64,000 nt of DNA from Noviherbaspirillum saxi (GCF_003591035.1 NZ_QYUO01000002.1:744001-808000); one strand, 5' to 3'. Positions 16,658 through 24,976 are shown, numbered from the stretch's first letter. Notes: generated by a model not told the origin, from the letters alone. Made by a program: numbers and translations.

Positions 16658-18376
16658 ATGCGAACCGGCTTTCTATCACGCTGGTTGCCTTTCGCGTACT
16701 GGCCGCGACCATCAATGGACATGCTCATGCGTGATGCATGGGCTGGACTAAGCGTTGGCCTTGTCCTTATTCCTCAGGCGATCGCCTATGCGACCCTGGC
16801 TGGCATGCCGCCGCAAACCGGTCTGTATGCCGCTTTGCTGCCGGCCATTGTCGGCGCGCTATGGGGCTCGAGCCAGTTGCTCGCAGTCGGGCCGGTTGCA
16901 CTGACCAGCTTGCTCGTATTCGGTTCGCTGTCGTCAATGGCAACGCCTGCAAGTCCGCAATGGGTTGCGCTTGCGGTCTGGCTGGCGCTCTACTCAGGCT
17001 TGTTCCAGCTATTGCTGGGCGCGTGCCGTCTTGGCCGGGTAGCCGACCTCGTCTCCCAGCCAGTGGTGCACGGATTCATCAACGCAGCCGCGTTGATCAT
17101 TATTTTCTCCCAATTGCCCGACCTGTTCGGCGTGCGGGGCATGTCGTCCAGCGAAATTGTCATGGCGGCGATTGGGAAGGGAGAATTCCCTGCAGGTATA
17201 TTGGCATCGGCCGGTTTCGGCATCGCCGCTGCATTCCTGCTGGTGCTGTTCAGGCGTCTGCTGCCACGGTTTCCAGGTATCTTGTTCATTTCCGGGCTGG
17301 CCATCTTCGCAAGCTGGTGGATCGGCTATGAACACGTCGGAGGAAAAGTCGTCGGCTATCTGCCATCCGGGTTGCCGGCACTTGCCCTGCCGCCTGCAAT
17401 CACGCTTGAACAACACCAGGCACTGTGGCCAGCCGCGTTCATCCTGGCCCTTATCAGCTTTACCGAAGCCATGTCCAGTTGCCGAACGCTGGCGCGAAGG
17501 CAGCAGACACCATGGGATGAAAATCAAGAACTTATTGGTCAGGGCTTGGCAAAGATAGCAAGCGGGTTGAGCGGTGCATTCCCTGTCAGCGGATCGTTCT
17601 CCCGATCGGCGTTGAACCTGTATGCGGGTGCGGCCAGTGCCTGGTCAACCCTGTTTTCAACCGCCTGTGTGCTAGTGTCGCTGCTGTTTCTACTCGATGT
17701 GATTTATTTTTTGCCGCGGTCCGTGTTGGCAGCAATGATCATCGTGCCAACCTTTTCCTTACTGGACCTTAACGTGTTCAAGCGGCTCTTCGCAATCTCG
17801 CGCGATGATGCGATTGTCGCGATCATGACGTTCGCTGTGACGCTGCTTTCGATGCCCTATCTGTATTGGGGTGTGTTTGCCGGCATCGGCTTGGCGATGG
17901 CTTCCTTCCTGTACCGGCGGTCTCATCCGCGCATCATTGAAGTTGGCCTGCATCAGGACGGCACGCTGCGTGACCGGCAGCGCTTTGGTTTGTCGCCGCT
18001 GGCCGAGGATCTGCTGGCGGTGCGGATGGATTCGGCATTGAACTTTTTGACGGGAAATCTGCTGGAGCGATTCGTATCGTCACGATGCACATTTGACTCG
18101 GACATTAAGCGCGTGCTGCTGTGTGCCAGCGGCGTTAATGACATTGATGCGACAGGAGTCGAGGCACTCGATGCGTTACGCACAACTCTTGAGGGGCGGG
18201 GTGCAAAGCTGTATCTGAGTGCGGTCAAGAAACAAGTTTGGGATGTGCTGGAGAGTGCCGGCCTGATCAAAGCTATTGGCCCCGAGTGCATATTCTCAAC
18301 TGACCGTGAAGCCCTTGTTGAATTGCGCGCTAATAGCTCTGGTTTGAAGCCAAGTGGATCGGAAAAGGTTTTTTGA
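16658..18376 (+). CDS. SulP-family inorganic anion transporter with STAS domain
   Basis: About 572 aa (ATG at 16658; an in-frame TTG at 16649 is an alternative). An integral membrane SulP carrier with roughly 10-14 hydrophobic segments. The family signature GLSVGLVLIPQAIAYATLAGMPPQTGLYAAL is near the N-terminus and AVGPVALTSLL follows it. A C-terminal STAS domain (about 450-560) carries GVNDIDATGVEALDAL. Known members carry sulfate, bicarbonate or dicarboxylates; substrate not predictable. It starts 24 bp after the second acyl-CoA dehydrogenase and may be the last gene of that operon. Direct repeats of CCGTGGA follow the gene. Confidence 0.92.
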   Translation: MRTGFLSRWLPFAYWPRPSMDMLMRDAWAGLSVGLVLIPQAIAYATLAGMPPQTGLYAALLPAIVGALWGSSQLLAVGPVALTSLLVFGSLSSMATPASPQWVALAVWLALYSGLFQLLLGACRLGRVADLVSQPVVHGFINAAALIIIFSQLPDLFGVRGMSSSEIVMAAIGKGEFPAGILASAGFGIAAAFLLVLFRRLLPRFPGILFISGLAIFASWWIGYEHVGGKVVGYLPSGLPALALPPAITLEQHQALWPAAFILALISFTEAMSSCRTLARRQQTPWDENQELIGQGLAKIASGLSGAFPVSGSFSRSALNLYAGAASAWSTLFSTACVLVSLLFLLDVIYFLPRSVLAAMIIVPTFSLLDLNVFKRLFAISRDDAIVAIMTFAVTLLSMPYLYWGVFAGIGLAMASFLYRRSHPRIIEVGLHQDGTLRDRQRFGLSPLAEDLLAVRMDSALNFLTGNLLERFVSSRCTFDSDIKRVLLCASGVNDIDATGVEALDALRTTLEGRGAKLYLSAVKKQVWDVLESAGLIKAIGPECIFSTDREALVELRANSSGLKPSGSEKVF

Positions 18377-18593
18377 CAGCGTTCATGCTTGTCTGGAAAT
18401 CCGTGGACCGTGGACCGTAGACCCACTCGTGCCAGAGGCAGGGCATCCATCAACCGGCATCCGAAGTGTGTTGACGACCGGTAGCCATCGGCACTCCCGC
18501 GGCGGTGCTGCATTAGCTGCGGACGTCGGGAAGTGCGGGATGGCTAGCTGCGCGCGCCAATGATCGTTGCTCTTTGCTGAATCCCCTATACGC

Positions 18594-19613
18594 CTACAAC
18601 CTGTGCTCCGCGCTTACGGCATAACGCTGTCTATACTCTGCAGGCGATATTCCCGTCTGGGATTTGAAAAGCCTGCGGAAGGCGCGTGTGTCACGGTATC
18701 CGCATTTTTCGGCCACGGTCGACAAATCCAATACGGTGATTTCCAATAGCTGCCTGGCCCTTTCTATGCGCAGTGTCTGGAGGTGGCCGAGTGGTGAATC
18801 GCCGACCACTTCCTGGAAATGGCGCAGCAAGGTGCGGGTGCTGACCGAGGAAGCCAGCGCGACCGCCTCCAGATCGTAGGCTTTGTCGATATGTTCTTCG
18901 AGCCACTTCTTTGCCTTGAATACCACGCCGTCGCGCGTTCGCTTTGCCAGCGTGGAAAGCATCAGGCTGGACTGTTTATATCGCGATGAATCGTGCAGGA
19001 TCACGTTGGCGCAGGTCTGTGCAAGTTCGTCGCCGAGAAAATGTCGGACGAGTTCAAGCGCCATCGGAATATAGCCGTCGAGCGAGCCGGCGCATAATAC
19101 GTTTCCATCGAAGGTGATGGCGCGTTCCATGTCTAGCTTCACCTTCGGAAAAGTATGCGAAAACCAGCCTCCGAGCATCCACGTAATAGTGGCCTCTCTT
19201 CCATCCAGCACGCCAGCCGCAGCGGGTAGCGCAACGCTGCTGTAATACGCCGCGACAATGCCGCCTGCGGCGTGGCGCGCCTTGATCAATTGCACCTCAA
19301 GCGTTGAGGCGGCAAGTGTTTCGTCCAGATGCGCCGGGCTTTCGATGTTTAAACCACACAAGACCAATGCCGTGCGCGCAGGCGGTGCTTTGAACCGGCT
19401 GTCCGGCGATGGTGACAAGGCGTCGCAGATCAAGGACGGCAGCTTGACCGTCCTGCCTCGCGCATCAATGAGACGCCAATGCAATGGGAAGGCAGATGAT
19501 TTTCGATGACGCTGCCGCCATAGAAAATTCGCGATACGCAATACGTCAATCGTGCCGAATGCCGCGCTTGGGAGGCAGTTGCGGCTGAAAAGTATGTCGA
19601 TACGGGCATCCAC
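18594..19613 (-). CDS. GlxA-family AraC-type regulator (DJ-1/PfpI domain plus HTH)
   Basis: A 339-aa regulator with an N-terminal DJ-1/PfpI-like domain (IDILFSRNCLPSAAFGTIDVLR to about residue 190). The usual nucleophile-elbow Cys region reads AAYYSSVALPAAAGVLDGR, without Cys. A C-terminal AraC double HTH follows (DLEAVALASSVSTRTLLRHFQEVVGDSPLGHLQTLRIERARQLL, then VAEKCGYRDTRAFRRLFKSQTGISPAEYRQRY). The start is GTG at 19613. Divergent from the acid phosphatase at 19922. Effector and targets are unknown. A weak role in controlling the phosphatase is possible from position alone. Confidence 0.88.
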   Translation of the reverse strand: MDARIDILFSRNCLPSAAFGTIDVLRIANFLWRQRHRKSSAFPLHWRLIDARGRTVKLPSLICDALSPSPDSRFKAPPARTALVLCGLNIESPAHLDETLAASTLEVQLIKARHAAGGIVAAYYSSVALPAAAGVLDGREATITWMLGGWFSHTFPKVKLDMERAITFDGNVLCAGSLDGYIPMALELVRHFLGDELAQTCANVILHDSSRYKQSSLMLSTLAKRTRDGVVFKAKKWLEEHIDKAYDLEAVALASSVSTRTLLRHFQEVVGDSPLGHLQTLRIERARQLLEITVLDLSTVAEKCGYRDTRAFRRLFKSQTGISPAEYRQRYAVSAEHRL

Positions 19614-19921
19614 AAGTTGGCCGGTGACTTATCAGAGATGGCGAAAACAACCCCCATTATGGCAGTTTCAGCCCGCGACTTTCCATCTCTTTGAAGTTAT
19701 CTTTAAAAAAAGGCCGATCGTTCTATTTTGTCAATTAATAATTAAAGAGTTAAAGAGGAGGCTTCATGAGTGGTCGGATTTTACCGAAGCGTTGCCTTTC
19801 CGTTCTCCAATTCGGACTGTTCAGCGCGCTGTGTAGGCACGCCGGTCTCGGCGCTGCTTGCGCTGGACTATCTGCCGAAGAACGAGGCTTCAAACAAAAA
19901 ATAACAGAAGGAGAAATGAAT
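19614..19921. other. AT-rich divergent intergenic region
   Basis: 308 bp between the AraC-type regulator and the acid phosphatase. It has a very AT-rich block (about 19690-19760) suited to promoters. An in-frame extension of the phosphatase frame starts at an ATG at 19766 preceded by AGAGGAGG. Reading another frame across 19833-19903 gives a coding-looking tail (LLALDYLPKNEASNKK), possibly the remnant of a small gene. Confidence 0.4.
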
Positions 19922-20788
19922 ATGACACATATCGCAACTCGCGCGAAGAATGAAGGCGTGGTGGGACGCACACTACTCGCGGGACTGACTTGCATGCTGG
20001 CCGTAGGCTGCAGCAGCATTCCGGTTCCCCCCACGTCACCGGCAGAGGTGAAGGAAGTCCGGCCGGGATATCTGGCTGGCTACCTCGCACGCAAGGACTT
20101 GCCTGATAGCCTGACGCTCTTGCCGTCGCCACCGGCGGCCGGCTCGGCCGTTTCAGCCGCCGACGAAGAGGCATACCGTACGACGCGCTCCGCGCGCGGG
20201 ACGCTGCGCTGGCAACTTGCGGCCCAGGATGCGATCCTAAGCTTCCCCAAAGCGGCCGAAGCCTTTTCCTGCACGCTAGGCATGCCGATATCACAGGAGG
20301 CGACGCCACATCTCAACATGCTCATGCGGCGCAGTCTGGCAGATGCTGGACTGGCCACTTATGCGGCCAAGGACAAATACCAGCGCACTCGCCCGTTCAT
20401 CGTGCATAAAGAGGAAAGCTGCACCCCGAAGGAGGAAGCGCATTTGTCCAAGGATGGCTCCTATCCTTCCGGCCACGCCGCGCTGGGCTGGGCATGGGCG
20501 CTGATTCTCGCCGAAATCGCTCCGGAGCGGGTTAATGCGCTGCTGGCACGCGGCCATGACTTTGGACAAAGCCGGGTGATTTGTGGCGTCCATTGGCAAA
20601 GCGATGTGGATGCCGGTCGCGTGGTCGGTGCTGCGGCAGTAGCGCGGCTGCATGCCGACCCGATGTTTCAGGCGCAACTGGCGGCGGCGAAGGCTGAAGT
20701 CGAAAGTGCGCGCATACGCGGCGTCAAGCCTGTAAGCGATTGCAAGTCGGATGCGACCGGCGTTGCGACCGTCTCGCATCGGCAGTGA
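19922..20788 (+). CDS. class A nonspecific acid phosphatase (PAP2 superfamily), putative lipoprotein
   Basis: About 288 aa. Carries the PAP2 phosphatase signature in order: KYQRTRPF (KX6RP-type), GSYPSGHAALGWAWAL (PSGH) and SRVICGVHWQSDVDAGR (SRX5HX3D), as in PhoN/PhoC class A acid phosphatases. A signal region ends with LAVGCSS, a plausible lipobox, so the enzyme may be lipid-anchored in the periplasm. ATGs at 19916 and 19922 are 6 nt apart; 19922 is preferred because AAGGAG is then 8 nt away. Hydrolyses phosphomonoesters at acid pH in characterised members. Followed closely by a porin remnant that does not belong with it. Confidence 0.9.
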   Translation: MTHIATRAKNEGVVGRTLLAGLTCMLAVGCSSIPVPPTSPAEVKEVRPGYLAGYLARKDLPDSLTLLPSPPAAGSAVSAADEEAYRTTRSARGTLRWQLAAQDAILSFPKAAEAFSCTLGMPISQEATPHLNMLMRRSLADAGLATYAAKDKYQRTRPFIVHKEESCTPKEEAHLSKDGSYPSGHAALGWAWALILAEIAPERVNALLARGHDFGQSRVICGVHWQSDVDAGRVVGAAAVARLHADPMFQAQLAAAKAEVESARIRGVKPVSDCKSDATGVATVSHRQ

Positions 20789-20883
20789 CACGATGACAGA
20801 TTCGGGCCATCGTTTTTTCTTAAAACCAGCGGCCATCAGCCGCTGGTCACGCCCAAGGACCCGACCCGACCGAAACGACGGCA

Positions 20884-21183
20884 GTGAATACGAAGATCAA
20901 GAGCGTATGGGGAGGCTTGAATTATCAGGTAACACCTGCCTTTACGCTTACAGGTGCGTACTATCAAACCAAGGTGTCAAGCGCTACCAGCGCAACGCGT
21001 CCGACCGGCAAGGAAAAGTCGGACTTCTATATGATCGAAGCGAAATACGCATTATCCAAACGCACCAGCCTTTACGCAGAAGTCGACAGAAACAAATGGA
21101 GCCGTGGCATCTTCTTTCTGCCGACCGCAACACTTGGTGTAACCCAGACTGGCGTTTCAGTAGGTATTAACCACCTCTTTTAA
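20884..21183 (+). pseudogene. porin gene remnant (C-terminal about 95 codons only)
   Basis: The frame reads KSVWGGLNYQVTPAFTLTGAYYQ, then KSDFYMIEAKYALSKRTSLYAEVD and ends GVSVGINHLF, the typical last strands and C-terminal Phe of a Porin_4-type porin. The in-frame sequence upstream runs only to a stop at 20821 and has no signal peptide, so at least two thirds of the gene are missing. It abuts the decayed integron integrase, suggesting that a deletion or insertion joined the two remnants. Confidence 0.85.
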
Positions 21184-21234
21184 AAGGAGACAAGCGATTG
21201 CGGGATCGGTGGATGCCGATTCCGCAATCCGAAA

Positions 21235-21629
21235 CAACGCATTCCATGTGCGCGAAGACCAGATTGACTTCCTGCGGGGTCAGAACGACTTGACGCTTGG
21301 GTGGACGTTTTGGACGATGAATACCTTCAATTCAAGGCAGGTCGATCTCCAGCGCCGATTTGTCAAGGAACAACAATGCACACAGGGCCTGGGTATGGGA
21401 GGACCGGAAATATTGTGTTCGTTCACCAGAAACGACATGAACGCCTGTATTTCCGGTCCTCCCATCTCCTTGGGATGGCGGAGTCCATGGAAGCGGATGT
21501 ACCATCGAGCCGGAACACATAGGCGCGCTCGGATCGCAGGCTGTAATGTTTTTCGCGGATGCGGCTGCGTAGTTGATCAAGCAATTTTGGAGGACGGTCG
21601 GGTATGGTGTCGGATGAGCCTTGCTTCAC
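21235..21629 (-). pseudogene. integron integrase (intI) remnant, N-terminal part, frameshifted
   Basis: Read on the minus strand, pieces of an integron-type tyrosine recombinase occur in the correct order but in three frames. First comes PPKLLDQLRSRIREKHYSLRSE then RAYVFR from a GTG at 21629. Then MGGPEIQAFMSFLVNEHNIS (about 21406-21465), HTQALCALLFLDKSALEIDLP (about 21330-21395), a stop, and RPKRPPKRQVVLTPQEV (about 21250-21300). These match the SAM-like N-terminal domain and linker of IntI proteins. The catalytic domain (R-H-R-Y residues) is absent. It cannot be functional. Orientation, divergent from three cassettes on the plus strand, is that of a normal integron. Confidence 0.85.
21395..21465. 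repeat. perfect 18-bp inverted repeat inside the intI remnant
   Basis: ATGGGAGGACCGGAAATA at 21395-21412 is repeated in inverse at 21448-21465, separated by 35 bp. In the integrase reading only one copy fits the protein, so the second probably arose by a local inverted duplication that also caused a frameshift. Confidence 0.8.
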
Positions 21630-21749
21630 GATAAATTATCACTGTATATATGTGCAGTGTGATGCAGAAGCCAGCACCGGTGCGGCTTGCGGAGGATTAA
21701 GCCAACGTGCTTATCAGCCTCAGGCCGTGCTTACCGGTCGAACCTGTCC

Positions 21750-21769
21750 ATTTAACTGATCAGTTAAAT
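21750..21769. repeat. perfect 20-bp palindrome in the attI/promoter region of the integron relic
   Basis: ATTTAACTGATCAGTTAAAT is a perfect palindrome whose halves match the integron core-site consensus RYYYAAC and GTTRRRY. It lies between the integrase remnant and the first cassette ORF, where attI and the cassette promoter are expected. It could be the attI-proximal core or a regulator operator. Confidence 0.45.
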
Positions 21770-21789
21770 CTATAAGAACACCTCGTTCC

Positions 21790-22256
21790 ATGAAAAGGCC
21801 ACTTCGATTTTTTGCGCTCACCGCAATCTGGTTCCTCGCAATAGGGCCTGCATTTGCCTTTCCGATCGTTTTCTTGCTTCCTTGGTCTTATTTAGTCGGC
21901 CGTGTTCCAGCTTTTCTTGCCGGATTAATATTTGCTTTAAGATATAGACGGAACGCTGTACCAGAAAAGTGGCTGAAGCGATTATGGTCTGGCGTTCAAG
22001 TAGGCTCAACGGTCACTCTTATTTCTTCTTTTGCGCATCTATAGCGCTTCAATACTGGTATCCAAGCATTCCCCATATCTATTCAGTTCGAATCGAGCTC
22101 GATACCGCCGTTTTCACTGCATTCTTGTTCGGAGTGTTTGGCGCTCTTGGAGGCGGCTTAGCCGCCGCATTAATGCCCCGTACACTGCGTGATACCCGCG
22201 TACCAGATCAATTTAACTTGCGGTTCGACCCGGACGCATTGCGCCCGTCAACCTAA
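21790..22256 (+). pseudogene. integron cassette 1: small membrane protein, apparently frameshifted
   Basis: The ATG at 21790 opens an 84-codon frame with hydrophobic segments (FFALTAIWFLAIGPAFAFPIVFLLPW, then VPAFLAGLIFALRYRRN) ending at 22044. A second frame continues without a break in character from about 22000 to 22256 (FFFCASIALQYWYPSIPHIY, ELDTAVFTAFLFGVFGALGGGLAAALMPR). Together they look like one membrane protein of about 150 aa with a -1 shift in the T-rich stretch near 22015-22035. The final stop lies inside attC1, typical of cassette genes. Function unknown. Two overlapping genes or a programmed shift are less likely alternatives. Confidence 0.65.
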
Positions 22257-22265
22257 TCGTTATGC
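22211..22265 (+). other. attC site 1 (short, about 55 bp)
   Basis: Begins ATTTAAC (exact RYYYAAC) and ends GTTATGC (6 of 7 to GTTRRRY). The arms between are complementary: GGTTCGACCCGGACGC on the left matches, in inverse, GCGCCCGTCAACC on the right. It follows the end of cassette 1 and directly precedes the ribosome site of cassette 2. Confidence 0.75.
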
Positions 22266-22299
22266 CGCTCAAAGTGTAGTCCGAGCGCAGGAGGTTGTC

Positions 22300-22836
22300 A
22301 TGGATCCCTTCAGGTTCATTGATATTCATGCTGTCGACGCAACGGGCGCGAATCTTGACGGCAACGAGTTCTCCGAGGAACAAGTCCGGCAAAGCGCTCT
22401 CCGAATTCTCGACAGCAGTCCCCTCTGCTCGATCGCCACCGTGACTGCTCAGGGCCGCGCTCACATCAACACCGCGTACTTCAGCTACTCCGAAAAGCTT
22501 GAGCTTTACTTCTGGTCGCATCCCCAGTCACTTCACTGCCGCAGCCTCTCGAACAACGCATCCATGGCCGTGACGGTCTTTTCCACGCAGCAGCCGTGGG
22601 GCTCTCCGGGTCAGGGTGTGCAGCTATTCGGAACCTGCGAAGCGACTTCGGAATCTGCTGCAGGGGAGGCAGAGCGATCGTACCGCATGCGATTCGAGGG
22701 TTACGAAAACTGGAAAGCCACCCTCAAGGATGATGACTTGGCTCGTCAGTACCGATTCGACGTTGCTGCGATAAGAATCCTTGACGAGAAGAACTGGGGT
22801 GACGTGTGGGTGCGTGCGTCAGTATTGCGGCAATGA
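22300..22836 (+). CDS. integron cassette 2: pyridoxamine 5'-phosphate oxidase-family (split-barrel flavin-binding) protein
   Basis: A 178-aa protein with an AGGAGG ribosome site 6 nt before the ATG. After about 30 residues it shows a PNPOx-like split beta-barrel: LCSIATVTAQGRAHINTAYFSY, LYFWSHPQSLHCRSLSNN, MAVTVFSTQQPWGSPGQGVQLFGTCEAT. The family binds FMN, F420 or haem and reduces or oxidises small molecules; this member is not assignable. It is framed by attC1 (upstream) and attC2 (26 bp after the stop), so it is a complete mobile cassette without its own obvious promoter. Confidence 0.85.
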   Translation: MDPFRFIDIHAVDATGANLDGNEFSEEQVRQSALRILDSSPLCSIATVTAQGRAHINTAYFSYSEKLELYFWSHPQSLHCRSLSNNASMAVTVFSTQQPWGSPGQGVQLFGTCEATSESAAGEAERSYRMRFEGYENWKATLKDDDLARQYRFDVAAIRILDEKNWGDVWVRASVLRQ

Positions 22837-22862
22837 GGAGAAGGGCCGATACTTCGAGAGCG

Positions 22863-22955
22863 GCCTAACCCCGCGTTCAACCGGACCCGCCGATCGGCGC
22901 AGTTCTTTCTCGTCGGGCGTCGGTGGCGGCGGGCCGGTTAACGTGGGCGTTAGAC
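22863..22955 (+). other. attC site 2 (93 bp, near-canonical 59-base element)
   Basis: Starts GCCTAAC (exact RYYYAAC) and ends GTTAGAC (exact GTTRRRY). Inner arms CGTTCAACCGGACCCGCCG and GGCGGGCCGGTTAACGTGGG are extensively complementary, giving the folded attC hairpin, with a variable terminal structure between. This is the clearest of the three sites. Confidence 0.9.
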
Positions 22956-22993
22956 TTCCCAAAATCCTGGAGATTTCCCTTCGGAGGCAAACC

Positions 22994-23578
22994 ATGACAA
23001 CACCGATAATCAGGACTGCTACGACATCCGATGAAGCTCCAGCCATTGCTGTCGTGGTACTGGCGTTTAGCGCGGACCCTGCTGCGCGTTGGACGTGGCC
23101 TGATCCGCAGCAGTACCTCATGCATTTCCCCGACTTCGTCAAGGCATTGGGGGGCAACGCGTTTGCACACGGGAGCGCCTACTACGTGGACGGTTATGCC
23201 GGGGCGGCCCTGTGGCTGCCGCCAGAGGTCCGCCCTGACGAAGACGCGCTGATCACACTGCTGCAACGCACCGGGTCTGCGCTGGTGCAAAAGGACCTCT
23301 TTGCGGTCTTTGAACAGATGGGGCGCTATCATCCGCGGGAGCCGCATTGGTATTTGCCGTTCATTGGGATCGACCCATCCCAACAGGGCAAAGGGTACGG
23401 CGCGGCGTTAATGAAACACGCCCTCATCCCGTGCGATCGCGACCGCACGCTGGCCTATCTTGACTCCAGCAACCCAAAGAACGTTCCGCTCTATGAACGG
23501 CACGGGTTTGAGTTATTGGGCACCATTCAGGTGGGGACGTCGCCGCCCATCTTTCCAATGCTCCGCAAACCACGGTGA
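22994..23578 (+). CDS. integron cassette 3: GNAT-family N-acetyltransferase
   Basis: A 194-aa GNAT acetyltransferase with a GGAGG ribosome site 6 nt upstream. The acetyl-CoA pyrophosphate loop is FIGIDPSQQGKGYGAALM (QxxGxG-type), followed by the beta5 region AYLDSSNPKNVPLYERHGFELLGTIQVG. The N-terminal part (AIAVVVLAFSADPAARWTWPDP) is typical of the GNATs common in integron cassettes. Substrate unknown; an antibiotic or toxin is possible but not shown. The gene lies between attC2 and attC3. Confidence 0.88.
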   Translation: MTTPIIRTATTSDEAPAIAVVVLAFSADPAARWTWPDPQQYLMHFPDFVKALGGNAFAHGSAYYVDGYAGAALWLPPEVRPDEDALITLLQRTGSALVQKDLFAVFEQMGRYHPREPHWYLPFIGIDPSQQGKGYGAALMKHALIPCDRDRTLAYLDSSNPKNVPLYERHGFELLGTIQVGTSPPIFPMLRKPR

Positions 23579-23616
23579 CGAGACCGGCATCGCCGTGCCT
23601 ATGAGTGGCAGACGGA

Positions 23617-23714
23617 GTTTAACAAGGCAGTGGAGTGGACCGTCCACACGACAGGCTTTTTCTAGGTGCGGGTATCAGTGGGGTGCGGCCCGCCGCTCAC
23701 CGCTAGCGTTAGGA
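23617..23714 (+). other. attC site 3 (98 bp)
   Basis: Begins GTTTAAC (exact RYYYAAC) 38 bp after the acetyltransferase stop and ends GTTAGGA (6 of 7 to GTTRRRY). The sequences just inside, GGCAGTGGAGTGGACCG and CGGCCCGCCGCTCACCGC, are imperfectly complementary, as expected for attC stems. Confidence 0.8.
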
Positions 23715-23725
23715 GAGGCATATAC

Positions 23726-23883
23726 ATGCGTTTAAGATTCGTCGCACTCCATGTTTTATGCAGGATGCCGGCGATTGCATTGAGCAGGGCAGATTCGATG
23801 CGCGTATGCCACAACATAAAACCCGCAACATTAAAAAATTTCCCGATTACACAAAATCGCGGATACCCTCGAACTCTCCGTAA
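23726..23883 (+). other. possible truncated fourth cassette and a short coding-looking remnant
   Basis: An ATG at 23726, 11 bp after attC3 and with GGAGAGG upstream, is placed exactly like a cassette gene start but no conserved protein follows. In another frame 23758-23883 encodes 41 residues that read like real protein (CIEQGRFDARMPQHKTRN, IKKFPDYTKSR). I do not recognise it; it may be the tail of a gene disrupted when the integron arrived. No attC follows before the Bug gene. Confidence 0.35.
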
Positions 23884-23950
23884 CGTCAGATCCGTGGTTC
23901 CGTCGCCGCCTGGCACCATACTGATGAAGCACCCGCGTGCCGCCTTGCAA

Positions 23951-24916
23951 TTAGTCGACAGTAACCCCGGCATCCTTCACCAATTTGCCCAACTTGGAAG
24001 ACTCGGAGCGCATTAGTGCGCCAAATGTTTCCGGTGTGCCGCCGACTATAGGTGTACCAAGCTCTTCCCATCGCTTCTTGAAACCAGGATCAGCAAAGAT
24101 TTCATTGATGGCCTGATTCAGCTTGCTGATGACCGGCTTTGGAGTGGCAGCCGGCGCGACGATCCCATGCCAACCTGAAATGCTGTATCCCGGCAGGCCA
24201 GCTTCGGCCAGGGTCGGCACATCAGGCAGGGTGGGGCTGCGTGTTGCCGTAGTAACTGCAAGCGGACGCAGCTTTCCGGTTTTAATGTACTGAACCGAAC
24301 TGCCCAAAATGTCGAACATGACTTTTACGTGACCGCCCACCACGTCGTTGAGCGCTGGGCCAGCTCCTTTGTAAGGTATGTGCTGTAATTTCATGCCGGT
24401 GGCGCTGTTGAACAATTCACCGGCCAAGTGTTGTGGTGTGCCGTTTCCTGCGGATGCAAAGCTAAGCTCGCCCGGTCGTTCTTTGGCCAGCGCAAGGAAT
24501 TGCTTCAAGCTGGAAACAGGTACCGAAGGGTGGACTTCCAGCACCAGTGGAAAAGCCGAAATCTGGATAATCGGCGCGAAATCCTTTTCAGGGTCGAACG
24601 GAACCGATTTGTACAGAGTCTTGTTCACAGCCATCGGGCCGCTCGCCGCCAAAAGAATCGTATATCCGTCGGCAGGCGATTTGGCGACAAAATCCGACCC
24701 GATGTTACCGCCGGCGCCTCCCCGGTTATCAATAATGACCGGTGTATTGAGTTTTGTTTGCAAAGGCCCCTGGATTAGCCGTGCCATTGCGTCCGTCGGG
24801 CCACCCGGCGGATAGGGCACAACAAATTTAATCGGCTTTGACGGGTAAACGTCATTGGCTGCAGCAGTGAACGCCTGTGCAATGAGCATCGATGCAAGTA
24901 TCGCCTTTTTAAGCAT
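23951..24916 (-). CDS. Bug/TctC-family substrate-binding protein
   Basis: A 321-aa periplasmic receptor; signal peptide MLKKAILASMLIAQAFTAAA. Motifs PIKFVVPYPPGGPTDAMAR, IDNRGGAGGNIGSDFV, SFASAGNGTPQHLAGE, IPYKGAGPALNDVVGGH and LPDVPTLAEAGLPGY. GAGGAG precedes the ATG by 7 nt. Last gene of the minus-strand run 3-hydroxyacyl-CoA dehydrogenase, racemase-family protein, Bug. Ligand unknown. Confidence 0.93.
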   Translation of the reverse strand: MLKKAILASMLIAQAFTAAANDVYPSKPIKFVVPYPPGGPTDAMARLIQGPLQTKLNTPVIIDNRGGAGGNIGSDFVAKSPADGYTILLAASGPMAVNKTLYKSVPFDPEKDFAPIIQISAFPLVLEVHPSVPVSSLKQFLALAKERPGELSFASAGNGTPQHLAGELFNSATGMKLQHIPYKGAGPALNDVVGGHVKVMFDILGSSVQYIKTGKLRPLAVTTATRSPTLPDVPTLAEAGLPGYSISGWHGIVAPAATPKPVISKLNQAINEIFADPGFKKRWEELGTPIVGGTPETFGALMRSESSKLGKLVKDAGVTVD

Positions 24917-24976
24917 GTTTTATCTCCTCGTTTTTTATACACCTGACTACTGAAACAGCTCCTCACAAATTGATTC

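Noticed and set aside
18390..18425. Direct repeats of CCGTGGA after the SulP gene
   Set aside because: Only two to three short imperfect copies; not enough to call a functional repeat.
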